Counted from the stretch's first letter, positions 15,481-25,455 are shown. The stretch: DNA of 64,000 nucleotides from JANJUO01 sp942492935 (GCA_942492935.1 OW818654.1:2046001-2110000), one strand, 5' to 3'. The notes: generated by a model not told the origin, from the letters alone. Program-made: numbers and translations.

Positions 15481-17676
15481 TTAATTATATAAATTTAAAC
15501 GAAATCCAAGATAAAATTTTGCTCCTGATATTGGTCCCCAAATCATTGAGCTATCAAAATATTGACTAAACGGAGATTTTGCAGCAAGAATAGGGTGATG
15601 TTGCTTGTAATCTGTTAGATTTTCTGCACCGATATATAAATCAAACTTGCTGAATTTCTTTGTGATTTGAGCATGCATCTGAATAAATTCAGGGTAAGTT
15701 TCATCTAATCTGTATTCTTCTGGATTTGATGAAGTATTTGGCAGTCTACCACCACCATTATACTCAATTGTATAATCTAAATTAAGCGATTTTTCCCAAA
15801 ATGAGTAACTTAAATTCAAAAATCCTTTATGTTTACTAACTAATGGTTTTTCAAGTAATTGATTATTATAAGTCATTCTAACATCATTCATTCTATAAGC
15901 TGTTGTAATCACGAAATCAACCAATGGTTCTATTATCAAATCAACTTGAAAAGCATTGGAATATGATTCACCTTCAAGATTGTAAAAATATGCTTTATCA
16001 GGCGATCTATCCAAATCAACTACAACTTGATTAATAAAATCAGTTCTGTAAAAATCAACATTCAAAGTATAATAAATACCCCAAAAATCAAATTCAGTAA
16101 TAAAATTCAAGCCGTAATTTACCGCTTCTTCAAGTCTTAAATTACTCTCAATTGTGAAATCTCTCGAACTTGCCATTATACCAGCATTTTCGGCAAGAAT
16201 AATTGCTGAACGAAATCCTTTCCCTGCTGATAATCTAATAGTTGTAACATCATCAATTGAATATTTAATATGCATTCTTGGAGTTATGAAAGTTCCATAA
16301 TCATTGTGATTATCAACTCTGATACCCCCAACAAGAGTTAAATCTTTGAAACCATTATATCCATATTCAGCAAAAATCCCTGGTATTGATTCTTCAGTTT
16401 TATAATTAAGATTCTTATATGTTTCATCATAATTATCATATTGATAACTTAAGCCAGTTGTAAGATTGTTATCTTCGTTAAATTCAGCTTGATAAAGTAA
16501 ATTCACATACAAAGAATTTTGCTTTGCATTATATGTATTTTTTCCATAAAAAGAGTTTTGCTTATGATAAGTTCCACTAATTATAGTACCAATACTTTGA
16601 TGCATTTCTGTTGGTATAATAAATCCATTTTTTGTAAATAAATGAACTCTTTCAGTTTTCACATCAAAACCATAAAAATCAGGATTCTTTGAATTTACAA
16701 AATCACTTTGTCCGCCATTACGATTTTCAAATAACACATTCACTCCTGAAACAGACTCGTGTATTTCACCAGCATAATTCCATCTATTTATTGCATTAAA
16801 TTGCTGAACAAGCGGGTGGTCGATAAATGAATCGTGATTCATATCTAAAGGATTTTGTAGCATATTTGAATGTAATAATAGCATTGTTGATGTTGATGGG
16901 CTTAGTTTGTAAGCTCCATCTACACTTGCTTCTACTCTTCCCATATCATCAACAAACATATTTCCAAAAAATGGTGCTGATGTTTCAGGTTTTTTTAATG
17001 CGACATTAATTTGCCCAGAAATAGATTCAAAACCATTAACAACAGAAGCGGTTCCCTTAGATATAGAAATTGACTCCATCCAAGGACCCGGAATATATCC
17101 AAGTCCATAACGAGAAGCAATTCCTCTAAGATTAGGTATATTTTCAACTAAAATCTGACTGTAAGAACCGTGTAATCCAAGAAGCTGAATTTGTCTTGCT
17201 CCTGATACTGCATCAGTATATTCCACATCTACTGAAGCGTTGGTAACAAAACTTTCTGCAAGATTGCAGCACGCAGCTTTTTGTAATCCTTTTGAAGTTA
17301 TCATTTCGGATTTAACAATTTCACTATGTGAAATAATTGAAGCTGGTAAATTAGCTTCAACTTTCACAGCATCTGTTGTAATATTTGTTTTCAATCTGAT
17401 AACAACTAAATCACTTGTATTTTCAACGGTTGTAGTGTCATTTTCATAACCTACAAACCTTGATATAACTCTATTTGATTTGTTTGGCAAATCTAATTTA
17501 AATTCACCCTTGTCATTTGTAAAAGTGCCTATCTGTGTATCAAGAATTTGCAATGAGGCACGCTTGAGCGGAGTATCTTTTCCATCTTCTCCAACTCCAT
17601 ATACAACTCCTTTAATTTCTTTTGAAACTAATAGAATTGGTATAAATATAATTATAAATAATGCTTTCCGAAGCAT
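15481..17676 (-). CDS. TonB-dependent outer-membrane receptor, probably for a metal
   Basis: 731 residues. A signal peptide (about 1-19) leads to a carboxypeptidase-regulatory-like domain (about 22-95, KGVVYGVGEDGK...FTNDKGEFKL). A plug domain (about 115-220) with GARQIQLLGLHGSYSQILVE follows, then a long 22-strand-type barrel ending in an aromatic strand YLGFRLNLYN. It imports a ligand across the outer membrane using TonB energy. Its neighbours, a His-rich HYC_CC_PP protein upstream and an HMA protein downstream, suggest copper or zinc. The plug contains a CC pair (KAACCNLAE), which may bind metal. Confidence 0.9.
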   Translation of the reverse strand: MLRKALFIIIFIPILLVSKEIKGVVYGVGEDGKDTPLKRASLQILDTQIGTFTNDKGEFKLDLPNKSNRVISRFVGYENDTTTVENTSDLVVIRLKTNITTDAVKVEANLPASIISHSEIVKSEMITSKGLQKAACCNLAESFVTNASVDVEYTDAVSGARQIQLLGLHGSYSQILVENIPNLRGIASRYGLGYIPGPWMESISISKGTASVVNGFESISGQINVALKKPETSAPFFGNMFVDDMGRVEASVDGAYKLSPSTSTMLLLHSNMLQNPLDMNHDSFIDHPLVQQFNAINRWNYAGEIHESVSGVNVLFENRNGGQSDFVNSKNPDFYGFDVKTERVHLFTKNGFIIPTEMHQSIGTIISGTYHKQNSFYGKNTYNAKQNSLYVNLLYQAEFNEDNNLTTGLSYQYDNYDETYKNLNYKTEESIPGIFAEYGYNGFKDLTLVGGIRVDNHNDYGTFITPRMHIKYSIDDVTTIRLSAGKGFRSAIILAENAGIMASSRDFTIESNLRLEEAVNYGLNFITEFDFWGIYYTLNVDFYRTDFINQVVVDLDRSPDKAYFYNLEGESYSNAFQVDLIIEPLVDFVITTAYRMNDVRMTYNNQLLEKPLVSKHKGFLNLSYSFWEKSLNLDYTIEYNGGGRLPNTSSNPEEYRLDETYPEFIQMHAQITKKFSKFDLYIGAENLTDYKQHHPILAAKSPFSQYFDSSMIWGPISGAKFYLGFRLNLYN

Positions 17677-17728
17677 AATATTCTCCTAAAAATAAATTAA
17701 ATAAAAAAAATAATGAATTAATATTTTA

Positions 17729-18256
17729 TTAATTTATTGGAGGGGCTTCTGGATTATCTGATGAAATTGATTGGAATAATAGAAGAAGTATTATTTTTCG
17801 TACAAATATTTTAATATCTTTCTGAACATCAGAAACATTTTTTTTGATACTTTTGTACAATTCTGAATTTTCGATTGTATCAATTAATGGTTGAATAATT
17901 GAAAAATCAAAAATTAATTTATTTTTTGAATTAGAAATAAAATCATCATTGATTGAAAAAACCTCACTTAAATCAGAGCAGCAATCTTCACTATTGATTG
18001 ATTCTTGCTTTTCGCTATGATGACTTTTATCTTCACATTGATGATGATGACATTTGTCAATTCCATCGCCATCATTATGGCAATTTATTTGAATGTCTGT
18101 TTTGGATTCACAAGCACATTGAGGAGTAACTAATATTGTTGCTGTTTTGCTTCCTGTTAACCCACAGAAATGAGAATTAATAGGAACACCTACAATTGTA
18201 ATTGTAAATGTTAATATCAATAAAACTGACACAATATATAAATAAACTTTATTCAT
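17729..18256 (-). CDS. HYC_CC_PP-family protein, His-rich
   Basis: 175 residues. N-terminal membrane/signal segment (about 6-26), then the three hallmark spots of the family: H-F-C (HYC position, residues 29-31), C-C (E-D-C-C-S-D) and P-P (E-A-P-P-I, near the end). A middle stretch is dense in Cys and His (KCHHHQCEDKSHHSEK), consistent with metal binding. Such genes usually stand next to TonB receptors and HMA proteins in Bacteroidota, as here. Biochemical function is unknown; periplasmic metal handling is inferred. Confidence 0.7.
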   Translation of the reverse strand: MNKVYLYIVSVLLILTFTITIVGVPINSHFCGLTGSKTATILVTPQCACESKTDIQINCHNDGDGIDKCHHHQCEDKSHHSEKQESINSEDCCSDLSEVFSINDDFISNSKNKLIFDFSIIQPLIDTIENSELYKSIKKNVSDVQKDIKIFVRKIILLLLFQSISSDNPEAPPIN

Positions 18257-18332
18257 TTTTAATAATTAGAATTTCCCCAATTAAAAAAAGCAAAAATAAC
18301 AAAATATAATTAATAAACAAAAAATTAAGTTT

Positions 18333-19097
18333 CTACAATTTTGATATTTCATTCAAAATTGTTTCAACTTTTTGAATATTTTCACCTTTTGGAAAATTAT
18401 TTTTATAAAGATAAATCAAATCACGAACTTTATCATATTTTTTCATTATCATATATGCATCAATTTTTCCAACAAAAGCGGGTTCGTAATACTTTGTATC
18501 ATTAAATTTATTGATTACAGCATCATAATAAATGATGGAAGAATTAGGGCTTTCCATTTTTATATATAGACCAGCTGTAAAAAACTCACGATATGCAAGT
18601 TTTGTTCGTAAATCCATTATTCTTTCAGATGCTTCTTTATATAATGAATCGGTTGGAAACATATATTGAAATTCCTGAAAAGCATCAATGGCTTTACGTG
18701 TATAATCTTGGTCTCTGTCGAATGGGGGAGATAACTTAAAATTACTCATTGCTGCTTTGTACAAACAAATTTTGCCATACTCACTACCTGGATATACTCT
18801 TCTTAAAAGATTATAATGAAATGCTGCCATAATATATTCTTCGCGGTTATAATGTATTTCAGCAAAATAATATTGGGCATCATCAGCAAACTGACTTGCA
18901 GGATATTGCAATTTAATTAATTCAAATAGTGTTCGAGCTTCAAGATAATCCTCTGAATTAAATAATTCTAAAGCACTTTTGAATATTTCATCAACAGGGC
19001 GTGTTTCGGGTCCTTTAGTACCTGCGCATGAGCTAATAAACAATGAAACGACTAAAATTAATAGCGATTGTAAAATATAATTTCTATTTTTCATCAA
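18333..19097 (-). CDS. bamD: Outer-membrane assembly lipoprotein BamD
   Basis: 254 residues. Lipobox I-S-S-C near residue 24, then TPR-like helical repeats with the BamD pattern FNSEDYLEARTLFELIKLQY and SQFADDAQYYFAEIHYNREE. Length matches family members (about 245-280). BamD is the essential lipoprotein of the complex that folds beta barrels, such as the TonB receptor encoded nearby, into the outer membrane. It stands 76 bases upstream of the HYC_CC_PP gene and is probably an independent unit. Confidence 0.8.
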   Translation of the reverse strand: MMKNRNYILQSLLILVVSLFISSCAGTKGPETRPVDEIFKSALELFNSEDYLEARTLFELIKLQYPASQFADDAQYYFAEIHYNREEYIMAAFHYNLLRRVYPGSEYGKICLYKAAMSNFKLSPPFDRDQDYTRKAIDAFQEFQYMFPTDSLYKEASERIMDLRTKLAYREFFTAGLYIKMESPNSSIIYYDAVINKFNDTKYYEPAFVGKIDAYMIMKKYDKVRDLIYLYKNNFPKGENIQKVETILNEISKL

Positions 19098-19407
19098 ATC
19101 TTCTTTTTATAAAATTCAAATTTACTAAAAATTTTCAAATAAACATAATTGGTTATTAAAGACGTATGATATGTAAATTTCTTAGAAAGAAAATTAAAAA
19201 TAAATTACCTTCTAAACAAAACCCCACCTAAATCACACAAAGCAGAGGACTTTGCATATTTAATTATTTATTATAAACATTATTCCCTATGGGTTTTTAA
19301 AGTATAATATATAATATCTATGAACACAACTTGGTATTAGTTATACTATTTAATTAATGAATACAATAAATTATTTATTCAAAATTCCATAATATTAGTT
19401 TTTTCCG

Positions 19408-19415
19408 TATTTTTG
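19408..19415 (+). promoter_or_regulatory. Putative -7 element (TATTTTTG)
   Basis: TATTTTTG fits the Bacteroidota -7 consensus TAnnTTTG and lies 35 bases before the exonuclease start at 19450. A matching -33 TTTG at the usual spacing is not clear. The rest of the 350-base gap from 19098 shows nothing recognisable. Confidence 0.35.
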
Positions 19416-19449
19416 CTTGTTGTTTATTTACATTGATGAATTCAAAAAA

Positions 19450-20214
19450 ATGGCTATAAATTATCTCGTTTTCGATATAGAAACTTCCCCTCTTGATTGG
19501 GACACATACTCTGACTCGCAAAAGGAATATTTGATTCGTGGTGCAGTTACTGAAGAAGAAATTGAAAAGAAGAAGAGTGAAACCGGCTTATCTGCATTGA
19601 CTTCCCATGTAGTTTGTATCGGTTTGGAAATGTTTACTTTTGATGAAGAAAGTAAATCGTATAAAACTTTAAGTAGAAAGGCATTTTCTTTAGACCCTAC
19701 CAAGAAAGATGATGAAGTTGAAGAGGTTGAACTACCCACAGGTGATATTTGCAGGTTATCAACTGAACAAAATTTACTTGAGCATTTTTGGAAGATTTTC
19801 ACTTCAAAAAGTGGCAAAGATACTTGTCTGATTTCTTTCAACGGCAGAAATTTTGATGCACCATTTTTGATGTTACGTTCAGCTTTAATGAAAATAAAAC
19901 CAAGTCGCGATTTGATGAAAGGAACAAAATTCAACTATCCGATGCACATTGATTTAATTGATAAGCTAACTTTTTATATGGCTCAGCAATCAGGTCCAAC
20001 TCGCAGATATAATTTTGACTTTTATTCTCAGCAATTCGAGAAATACGGTCACGAAATTCATACTCCCAAAACAATGGACGTTAATGGTGGTATGGTTCGT
20101 GAGATGTTTGCTGATGGAAAGATTCTTGAAATTGCAGAATATTGTATGAGGGATATTACTTCTACTTGGCAATTATTTTTAATTTGGAAAGAATATTTAG
20201 ATTTCGGGAATTAA
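19450..20214 (+). CDS. DEDDy 3'-5' exonuclease, PolB-exonuclease-like
   Basis: 254 residues. Exonuclease motif I is YLVFDIETSP (Asp and Glu metal ligands), motif II is ISFNGRNFDAPFL, and motif III is E-Y-C-M-R-D-I-T-S-T with the Tyr-x3-Asp of the DEDDy class. This matches the stand-alone DNA polymerase B exonuclease family (PF10108). It probably degrades DNA or RNA 3' ends; the cellular role is not defined. ATG 19450 is chosen because the family starts directly with this strand. The oxidoreductase gene follows three bases after its stop. Confidence 0.85.
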   Translation: MAINYLVFDIETSPLDWDTYSDSQKEYLIRGAVTEEEIEKKKSETGLSALTSHVVCIGLEMFTFDEESKSYKTLSRKAFSLDPTKKDDEVEEVELPTGDICRLSTEQNLLEHFWKIFTSKSGKDTCLISFNGRNFDAPFLMLRSALMKIKPSRDLMKGTKFNYPMHIDLIDKLTFYMAQQSGPTRRYNFDFYSQQFEKYGHEIHTPKTMDVNGGMVREMFADGKILEIAEYCMRDITSTWQLFLIWKEYLDFGN

Positions 20215-20217
20215 TTT

Positions 20218-21228
20218 ATGAATATTGCAATTGTTGGTTATGGTTATTGGGGAAACCACCTTGTTAGGAATTTCAATAGTTCTGAAAAATGGAATGTGAA
20301 ATATGTTTGCGATTTAGATGAAAATCAATTAAAAAAAGTGAACAAATTATATCCAAATATCACCACTACAAATTATTATAATGACATTTTAGTTGATGGT
20401 AATATTTCTGCTATTGTTATTGCAACGCCTGTAAACACTCATTTTGAACTTGCAAAACTTGGCTTATTTGCTGGGAAGCATATTTGGCTCGAAAAACCAA
20501 TGACTTCATCAGTTAAAGAAAGTGAGGAGTTAATTAATTTAGCATTGCAAAGAAATCTTTTGCTTCATGTTGACCATACATTTATTTATACGCCTTCAGT
20601 TCGCAAAATTAAAGAATTGGTCGAAAAAGGTGAATTAGGTGATATACATTATTTTGATTCCGTTCGTGTGAATCTTGGTTTATTTCAGCATGATGTAAAT
20701 GTTATTTGGGATTTAGCTCCACACGATATCTCTATATTGCAATATATATCAAATAAAAAAGTTATTTCTGTAAGAGCGGACGGTATGTCATTTCATAATT
20801 TCAATGATAAGAAAATCGAAAGTATTGCATATCTAACAGTTGAACTTGAAGATAATTCAATTGCTCATTTTCATGTAAATTGGATGTCGCCAGTTAAAAT
20901 TCGCCAAATTATGATAGGTGGTAGCAAGAAAATGCTTGTATTTGATGATATGGAGCCGATGGCAAAGATTAAAATATATGATTCAGGAGTTTCTATTCAA
21001 TCAAGAGATGATGTTTACAATGCTTTAATTCAATATCGTACAGGAGATATGTATTCGCCTGCAATCCAAAATTATGAAGCATTAGCCGCTGAATGTAATC
21101 ATTTTTATGATTGTATTATAAACGAGAGGCAAACTGATACAAATGGAGAATCTGGTTTATATGTTGTGAAAATCTTGGAAGCTGCAAATAAATCTTTAGG
21201 TAATGGTGGAATTCCAATAAAATTATAG
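20218..21228 (+). CDS. Gfo/Idh/MocA-family oxidoreductase
   Basis: 336 residues. The Rossmann motif IAIVGYGYWGNHLVRNF begins at residue 3. VIATPVNTHFELA and WLEKPMTSS (the E-K-P motif binding NAD(P)) follow, then a C-terminal alpha/beta domain with DLAPHDISIL. This family oxidises or reduces sugars and sugar nucleotides. The substrate is not evident, but members with GYGYWG often act in surface polysaccharide sugar synthesis. It is probably co-transcribed with the exonuclease gene. Confidence 0.85.
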   Translation: MNIAIVGYGYWGNHLVRNFNSSEKWNVKYVCDLDENQLKKVNKLYPNITTTNYYNDILVDGNISAIVIATPVNTHFELAKLGLFAGKHIWLEKPMTSSVKESEELINLALQRNLLLHVDHTFIYTPSVRKIKELVEKGELGDIHYFDSVRVNLGLFQHDVNVIWDLAPHDISILQYISNKKVISVRADGMSFHNFNDKKIESIAYLTVELEDNSIAHFHVNWMSPVKIRQIMIGGSKKMLVFDDMEPMAKIKIYDSGVSIQSRDDVYNALIQYRTGDMYSPAIQNYEALAAECNHFYDCIINERQTDTNGESGLYVVKILEAANKSLGNGGIPIKL

Positions 21229-21260
21229 AACTAACCAACCAAATTTTCAATAAATCAGAG

Positions 21261-21313
21261 AAGAATGGTTAATCTACTAAAATAAATTTCATTTAAGAAG
21301 GTTAGCCATTCTT
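21261..21313. terminator. Likely bidirectional terminator between convergent genes
   Basis: AAGAATGG (21261-21268) pairs with CCATTCTT (21306-21313), and the stem extends inward through TTA/TAG with one mismatch. It sits midway between the stop codons of the oxidoreductase (+) and the helical protein (-). The loop is long (about 37 bases), so the call is moderate. Confidence 0.55.
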
Positions 21314-21338
21314 TTCTTAATTAATTTTTATAATTCTA

Positions 21339-22775
21339 TTACTTGTTGGTATATTTCAAATCATTCAAATTTATTAATCCCAACTGAGTTAGCATTGCGA
21401 AACGAGTGGGAAATTTAGTCTTGAAGTAATTAATGATTTCCAATACTACCGAACCATGACCTAATTCCTTTATGCTTTCTATTCGGTTCCTTAATGCATT
21501 ATAACTTGATGTACTTTTTTTATTTTGATGATAAGAAATTATTTCATTCTTATAAATCGACACCAATTCGGGAGTATTATACTTAGTCAATAGAAATTCA
21601 ATGTTACTTATCCTGTAATCTTCATATATTATACTATTAATTTTATTTCGCAATTGAACCCAATTTTTTTCCCAAACTAAAATCAATAAAACCATTCTGA
21701 TATCATCCCAATATCCTTTTGGGTCTAATTCTATAATAAATTCATCTAAGAATTCATCCCATATTTCAGTTGGGACAGATTTTTTTATAATTTGGAAATA
21801 GTCTTCTTTATTAGTTGAATCAATCATTAATGATTTTGCAACTTTAATAATTTCATTTTTACTATCCAAATGTTGATATATTTTCAAAAGCAATTTATTC
21901 CATACAATCAACTTTGTCTTATAGTTGAAGTCATTTTCAGCACCTTCCTCTGCCAAACTTATTGCTTTGCTGTAATTTTTGTTTGTAAATGCTCTTTCAA
22001 TTGCTTCATGGCGGAGTTTTGGATTTTCTAAATGCTCCATCATATATTGCTCGGCTTCTTCCTCGTTTCTTATTTTCAGCAGTGTATCAAATTTTAACTT
22101 TTGAGAAGTAAAAATCAAATCATTTGTTTTCAAATCAGCATCAAGCATGTCTAAAAGTTTTTCAATTTCCTTATCATTCTTGCAAATATGAAGTCCGATT
22201 TCTAAAATTTCAGATTGCCAGTCCCATTGTATAAAATTTCCGCTTTTCAAGGATTTTTTACAAAAATTCAAAATGTTCTTTCTTAAATCTTCAGTAATGT
22301 CCGTTTGAGAAATGTGATAAATAATTTCAATTGCTTCTTCTACTGAATTGAAACAATATTCAATTTTGTAATTAAATGAAATTAGAATTTCAGCAAATAC
22401 CTCTAAAATTGCAGATGAAATATAGAATGCAGAATTAAAATTATTATCTTCTACATGTTTATGAGCAACATTCAAAAGTATTTTCACTTCTTTGTTGAAT
22501 TTTTTTAAATTTACTTCTTGTGTGTATCTGGTGATTCCTATGTGCTTTTTTTTCAGTGATATCAAGTGTGCTAAGTAATCCTTCTTTGATTCACTTGAGT
22601 CGAGGTTTGCAAAGGTTACAACAAATAAATCCAGAAATGCAGTATCAGTTTCAAATCTTTCAAACACAAAATCTCTAAGTTGAGAAACAGTTATTCTTTC
22701 AAACAACATTTCTGCTTTTTCTTTTTGGGTTGGCGTTTTTTTTAGTTCTTTTGAATTTTTAACTATCGATTTCAT
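21339..22775 (-). CDS. Helical-repeat protein of unknown function
   Basis: 478 residues from ATG 22775; an in-frame TTG at 22790 is less likely. The sequence is almost wholly alpha helical, rich in Lys/Glu/Leu, with solenoid-like repeats (EEEAEQYMMEHLENPKLRHE, YSKAISLAEEGAE). It resembles the C-terminal half of SWIM-zinc-finger proteins, including the late FPTRFAML-like segment. The Cx-Cn-CxH zinc finger itself is absent. No catalytic motif is visible. It is monocistronic, convergent with the oxidoreductase. Confidence 0.6.
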   Translation of the reverse strand: MKSIVKNSKELKKTPTQKEKAEMLFERITVSQLRDFVFERFETDTAFLDLFVVTFANLDSSESKKDYLAHLISLKKKHIGITRYTQEVNLKKFNKEVKILLNVAHKHVEDNNFNSAFYISSAILEVFAEILISFNYKIEYCFNSVEEAIEIIYHISQTDITEDLRKNILNFCKKSLKSGNFIQWDWQSEILEIGLHICKNDKEIEKLLDMLDADLKTNDLIFTSQKLKFDTLLKIRNEEEAEQYMMEHLENPKLRHEAIERAFTNKNYSKAISLAEEGAENDFNYKTKLIVWNKLLLKIYQHLDSKNEIIKVAKSLMIDSTNKEDYFQIIKKSVPTEIWDEFLDEFIIELDPKGYWDDIRMVLLILVWEKNWVQLRNKINSIIYEDYRISNIEFLLTKYNTPELVSIYKNEIISYHQNKKSTSSYNALRNRIESIKELGHGSVVLEIINYFKTKFPTRFAMLTQLGLINLNDLKYTNK

Positions 22776-22823
22776 TTGATTATTGCCCAAATTTTAATTT
22801 GAAAAAGTAAACAAATTGTGATT

Positions 22824-23318
22824 TTAACGATGCTGATCGAAAAGAATCATATTTCCATCGGGATCGGTTAGCATAAAACTTGCAGGACCGCTTGAATTTT
22901 CATCAGCTTCTTGAATCAACTTTATTCCATTATTCTTAATTTGCTTTTGAATTTCACGAACATCATCAAAATTTTCCAAATTTTTTGCATTTTCGTCCCA
23001 GCCGGGATTGAATGTTAGAATATTTCCTTCAAACATACCTTCAAAAAGCCCAACAAGAGCATTATTGTTTTTCATTATCAAGTATTTATGCTCCATACTA
23101 CCGGCAAACACTTCAAAACCGATATTTTCGTAAAATTCTTTTGAAATTTTGAGGTCTTTAACGCTCAAACTAATTGAAAATGCTCCAACTTTCATTTTTT
23201 CTTTTTTCTCCTTTTTTGAATTTGTATTAAATTGGTTTGCAAAAAGTGAGTTGATATAAATCCCAAATGCGAAGGAAGCTACAACAACTAAAACTACAAA
23301 GATTGTTTTCTTTTTCAT
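22824..23318 (-). CDS. Exported VOC (glyoxalase-like) domain protein
   Basis: 164 residues. An N-terminal membrane anchor or signal (about 5-27) and a lysine-rich linker precede a VOC domain (about 43-162). It begins VGAFSISLSVKDLKISKEFY and ends MLTDPDGNMILFDQHR, with the metal-ligand Glu/His positions partly kept. Such proteins act as small-molecule lyases or resistance proteins. The membrane-anchored form is unusual for the family. ATG 23318 is kept because the hydrophobic leader is convincing. The domain could also start at the internal Met 42. Confidence 0.8.
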   Translation of the reverse strand: MKKKTIFVVLVVVASFAFGIYINSLFANQFNTNSKKEKKEKMKVGAFSISLSVKDLKISKEFYENIGFEVFAGSMEHKYLIMKNNNALVGLFEGMFEGNILTFNPGWDENAKNLENFDDVREIQKQIKNNGIKLIQEADENSSGPASFMLTDPDGNMILFDQHR

Positions 23319-23669
23319 ATATCAAAAAGTTAAATTATGAAATCCAAATCCAATACAAAAATAATAAAATTAATTATTACAATTTCTAATAATTAATTTT
23401 ACTGCCGAAATTTTTTTGTATTCCTTCAATTTATTCCTTTATAACTAACTTTTGAAAAAGTCAAAATAAGAATCATGAGTTTCAGAAAAGAATATCTGAT
23501 CAACTAAAATTAAAAGTACTTAGTAGAACAGACATTCTTGCCGATTTTTCAAACATTACTTTGCTCAAAGACTGTTAATCAGTTAATATTACCGAAATTT
23601 ATAAATTTTTGGATAATTAAACTAAAATTTTGTAGATTTGAATTTTAATATTTTGAAAAAAATGAATTT

Positions 23670-23917
23670 ATGAAGACAAAAATCTCAATTACTCAGAAAT
23701 ATTATATCTATTTCCTTTCTCTATTTTTGTTTTCGATTGCAATAGTTAGTTTCTATTCCTATTATGTAGCCAAAAATTCTATTCTTGAACGAACTTTCAA
23801 ACAATTAGAATCAATAAGAATTGAAAAGTCAAACTATGTTAATTCATTTTTCATGATAAGATTATTGGTATTGAATATCTATCCAAATCTGAAGAGTTTG
23901 TTAGGATTTCAAAATGA
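23670..23917 (+). pseudogene. Frameshifted N-terminal remnant of a membrane sensor
   Basis: The frame begins MKTKISITQKYYIYFLSLFL with one membrane helix, then NSILERTFKQLESIRIEKSN, the pattern that opens the extracytoplasmic sensor domain of histidine kinases and chemoreceptors. About residue 60 the match is lost. A second frame then gives EYLSKSEEFVRISK before TGA 23915-23917, the expected continuation. The gene was therefore frameshifted and cut off; everything after the first sensor helices is gone. The next gene starts within the remnant's last codons. Confidence 0.45.
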
Positions 23918-25098
23918 AACAATTAATAATCAAAATTTTATTTGTGTTAGTTAGCATTGTTTCAATGCAATCACAAATTGTTAATTTTAAACCAACAGGG
24001 TTTTATAGTGATGACGTTTATAAAAAATATGGATTGAAATTTGACAGTATTCAAGTTTATAGTTATGGAACTGATTACAGCTTTACAATTTTCAATTATA
24101 GCAATATAGATTTGAAAACCCTTTCAAATATTAATGGGAATGTTAATTCTTCAGATAGCAAAATCAAAGTTATTTCAGATTCAAAAAATTTACAAATTAA
24201 TTTTGAATCAATGGATATTGGTCGCGGTACTTTAGAATTATATGACATTTCTGGACGTTGTATTTTGAATGATATTATTCAACTCAACGAAGCAAATAAT
24301 GTCTTTATATATGATAAAAGTGAATTACCATCTGGTTTAATTGTCATTCTAATCAAAATCAATGATAAAGTATTTACTAAAAAATTTATTAATGGTAACG
24401 ATTTTACAAGCGATAACAATAACATAAATTATGAAAAGCTGGAATATGAAATTGATAATTATATGTATAGATTTACAGCTTATTCAAAAAATAGGAATCC
24501 TGTAATATTAGATTCTTTTGATGTTGAGAATGTGGACACAATAAAAATAAAATTTGACTTTGAATATCCTTATCGTTTTATAAAAGTTAATGTTAATATT
24601 AAACTTTCAGATTGTCGTGTAAAACATGAAAGTTATCAAGGACAGACTGGTTATACGGGTTATAACAATTATTTATCTGATACTAGAGAATATGAAATAC
24701 AAAGGGATACTACAATACTTGATTCAAATAGGTATTACTTTTATTCGGGTTATCACAAAGATGCTGCAAAAGAATCTATAACTTATGCCATTATTGATTT
24801 TGTCATTGAGAATAATCAAATTTCAAATATGGATTTCTCTTCTACAAGGTATGTTTCTGGAAGTGGTGTTTTAGGTTGGGACATTCTAAATTTCAAATTT
24901 CAAAATTCAAATTTTAAAATTAATGAAAATATTCTAAAAATTGGTTTAGGTGAAAGTGCTCTTACTAGTAACTTGAAAAATGTTGTGAGTAAAGATAATA
25001 TGCAAAGTACTCATGGAACTGCATTTGATTTTTATACATTGCTCGAAATTTATAGTTTCAAAAACTCACAACTTGTAATTGAATTAAGTTTGTATTAA
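23914..25098 (+). CDS. Secreted beta-rich protein with an internal T9SS-sorting-like segment
   Basis: 394 residues. Signal peptide about 1-20 (IVSMQSQIVNF). Residues about 72-152 look like a type IX sorting domain (GRGTLELYDISGRCILNDII, SGLIVILIKINDKVFTKKFI), which normally ends a protein. Here about 240 more residues follow, beta-rich and unrecognised. Either the domain is a sorting-like fold in a new position or a fusion joined a T9SS protein to another gene. The last codons form the left copy of a direct repeat (25078-25111). No catalytic motif is visible. Confidence 0.6.
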   Translation: MKQLIIKILFVLVSIVSMQSQIVNFKPTGFYSDDVYKKYGLKFDSIQVYSYGTDYSFTIFNYSNIDLKTLSNINGNVNSSDSKIKVISDSKNLQINFESMDIGRGTLELYDISGRCILNDIIQLNEANNVFIYDKSELPSGLIVILIKINDKVFTKKFINGNDFTSDNNNINYEKLEYEIDNYMYRFTAYSKNRNPVILDSFDVENVDTIKIKFDFEYPYRFIKVNVNIKLSDCRVKHESYQGQTGYTGYNNYLSDTREYEIQRDTTILDSNRYYFYSGYHKDAAKESITYAIIDFVIENNQISNMDFSSTRYVSGSGVLGWDILNFKFQNSNFKINENILKIGLGESALTSNLKNVVSKDNMQSTHGTAFDFYTLLEIYSFKNSQLVIELSLY

Positions 25099-25111
25099 TT
25101 GGAATAATTAA
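25078..25111 (+). repeat. 34-bp direct repeat, left copy, flanking a toxin-antitoxin pair
   Basis: ATTGAATTAAGTTTGTATT...GGAATAATTAA matches 26077-26110 in 33 of 34 bases. The left copy covers the final codons (I-E-L-S-L-Y, stop) of the secreted protein. The right copy, 999 bases on, lies in a gene-free region after the DUF5615 gene. The DUF433/DUF5615 pair lies between them. Confidence 0.75.
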
Positions 25112-25455
25112 TAATATTGTTGAAATGCAAAATAGATTGAGTCAATAAGCATCAATAATGCTGAGAATTCTGTGGGGTTAAAAAAATTGGTGGTGTAATT
25201 TCTCAATTAGTACCGAATATCAAATAAATGAATCTGCCACAAGTTTAGAATGAGATAATTATACGTACCATGGTCCAATTTGGATTGAGTGTATATTATT
25301 TAAATTAGGTAGAAAATTTGAGTACTTTTAAAAATTAGTGTTAATTAATATTTAATAAAAGATTTTCTTCTTATTTTCGTTTTTTTGTATGATTTATAAC
25401 ATTTATTGTTATTGCATTCTTGTTGTTTTTTATAATTTATTGGGGATTAAAATAT
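25112..25455. other. Gene-free stretch before the DUF433 antitoxin
   Basis: About 344 AT-rich bases with no credible gene. The promoter for the toxin-antitoxin pair should lie at its right end, where TTTTTTGTAT occurs near 25380, but no confident element is called. The stretch is part of the segment bracketed by the 34-bp direct repeats. Confidence 0.4.
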
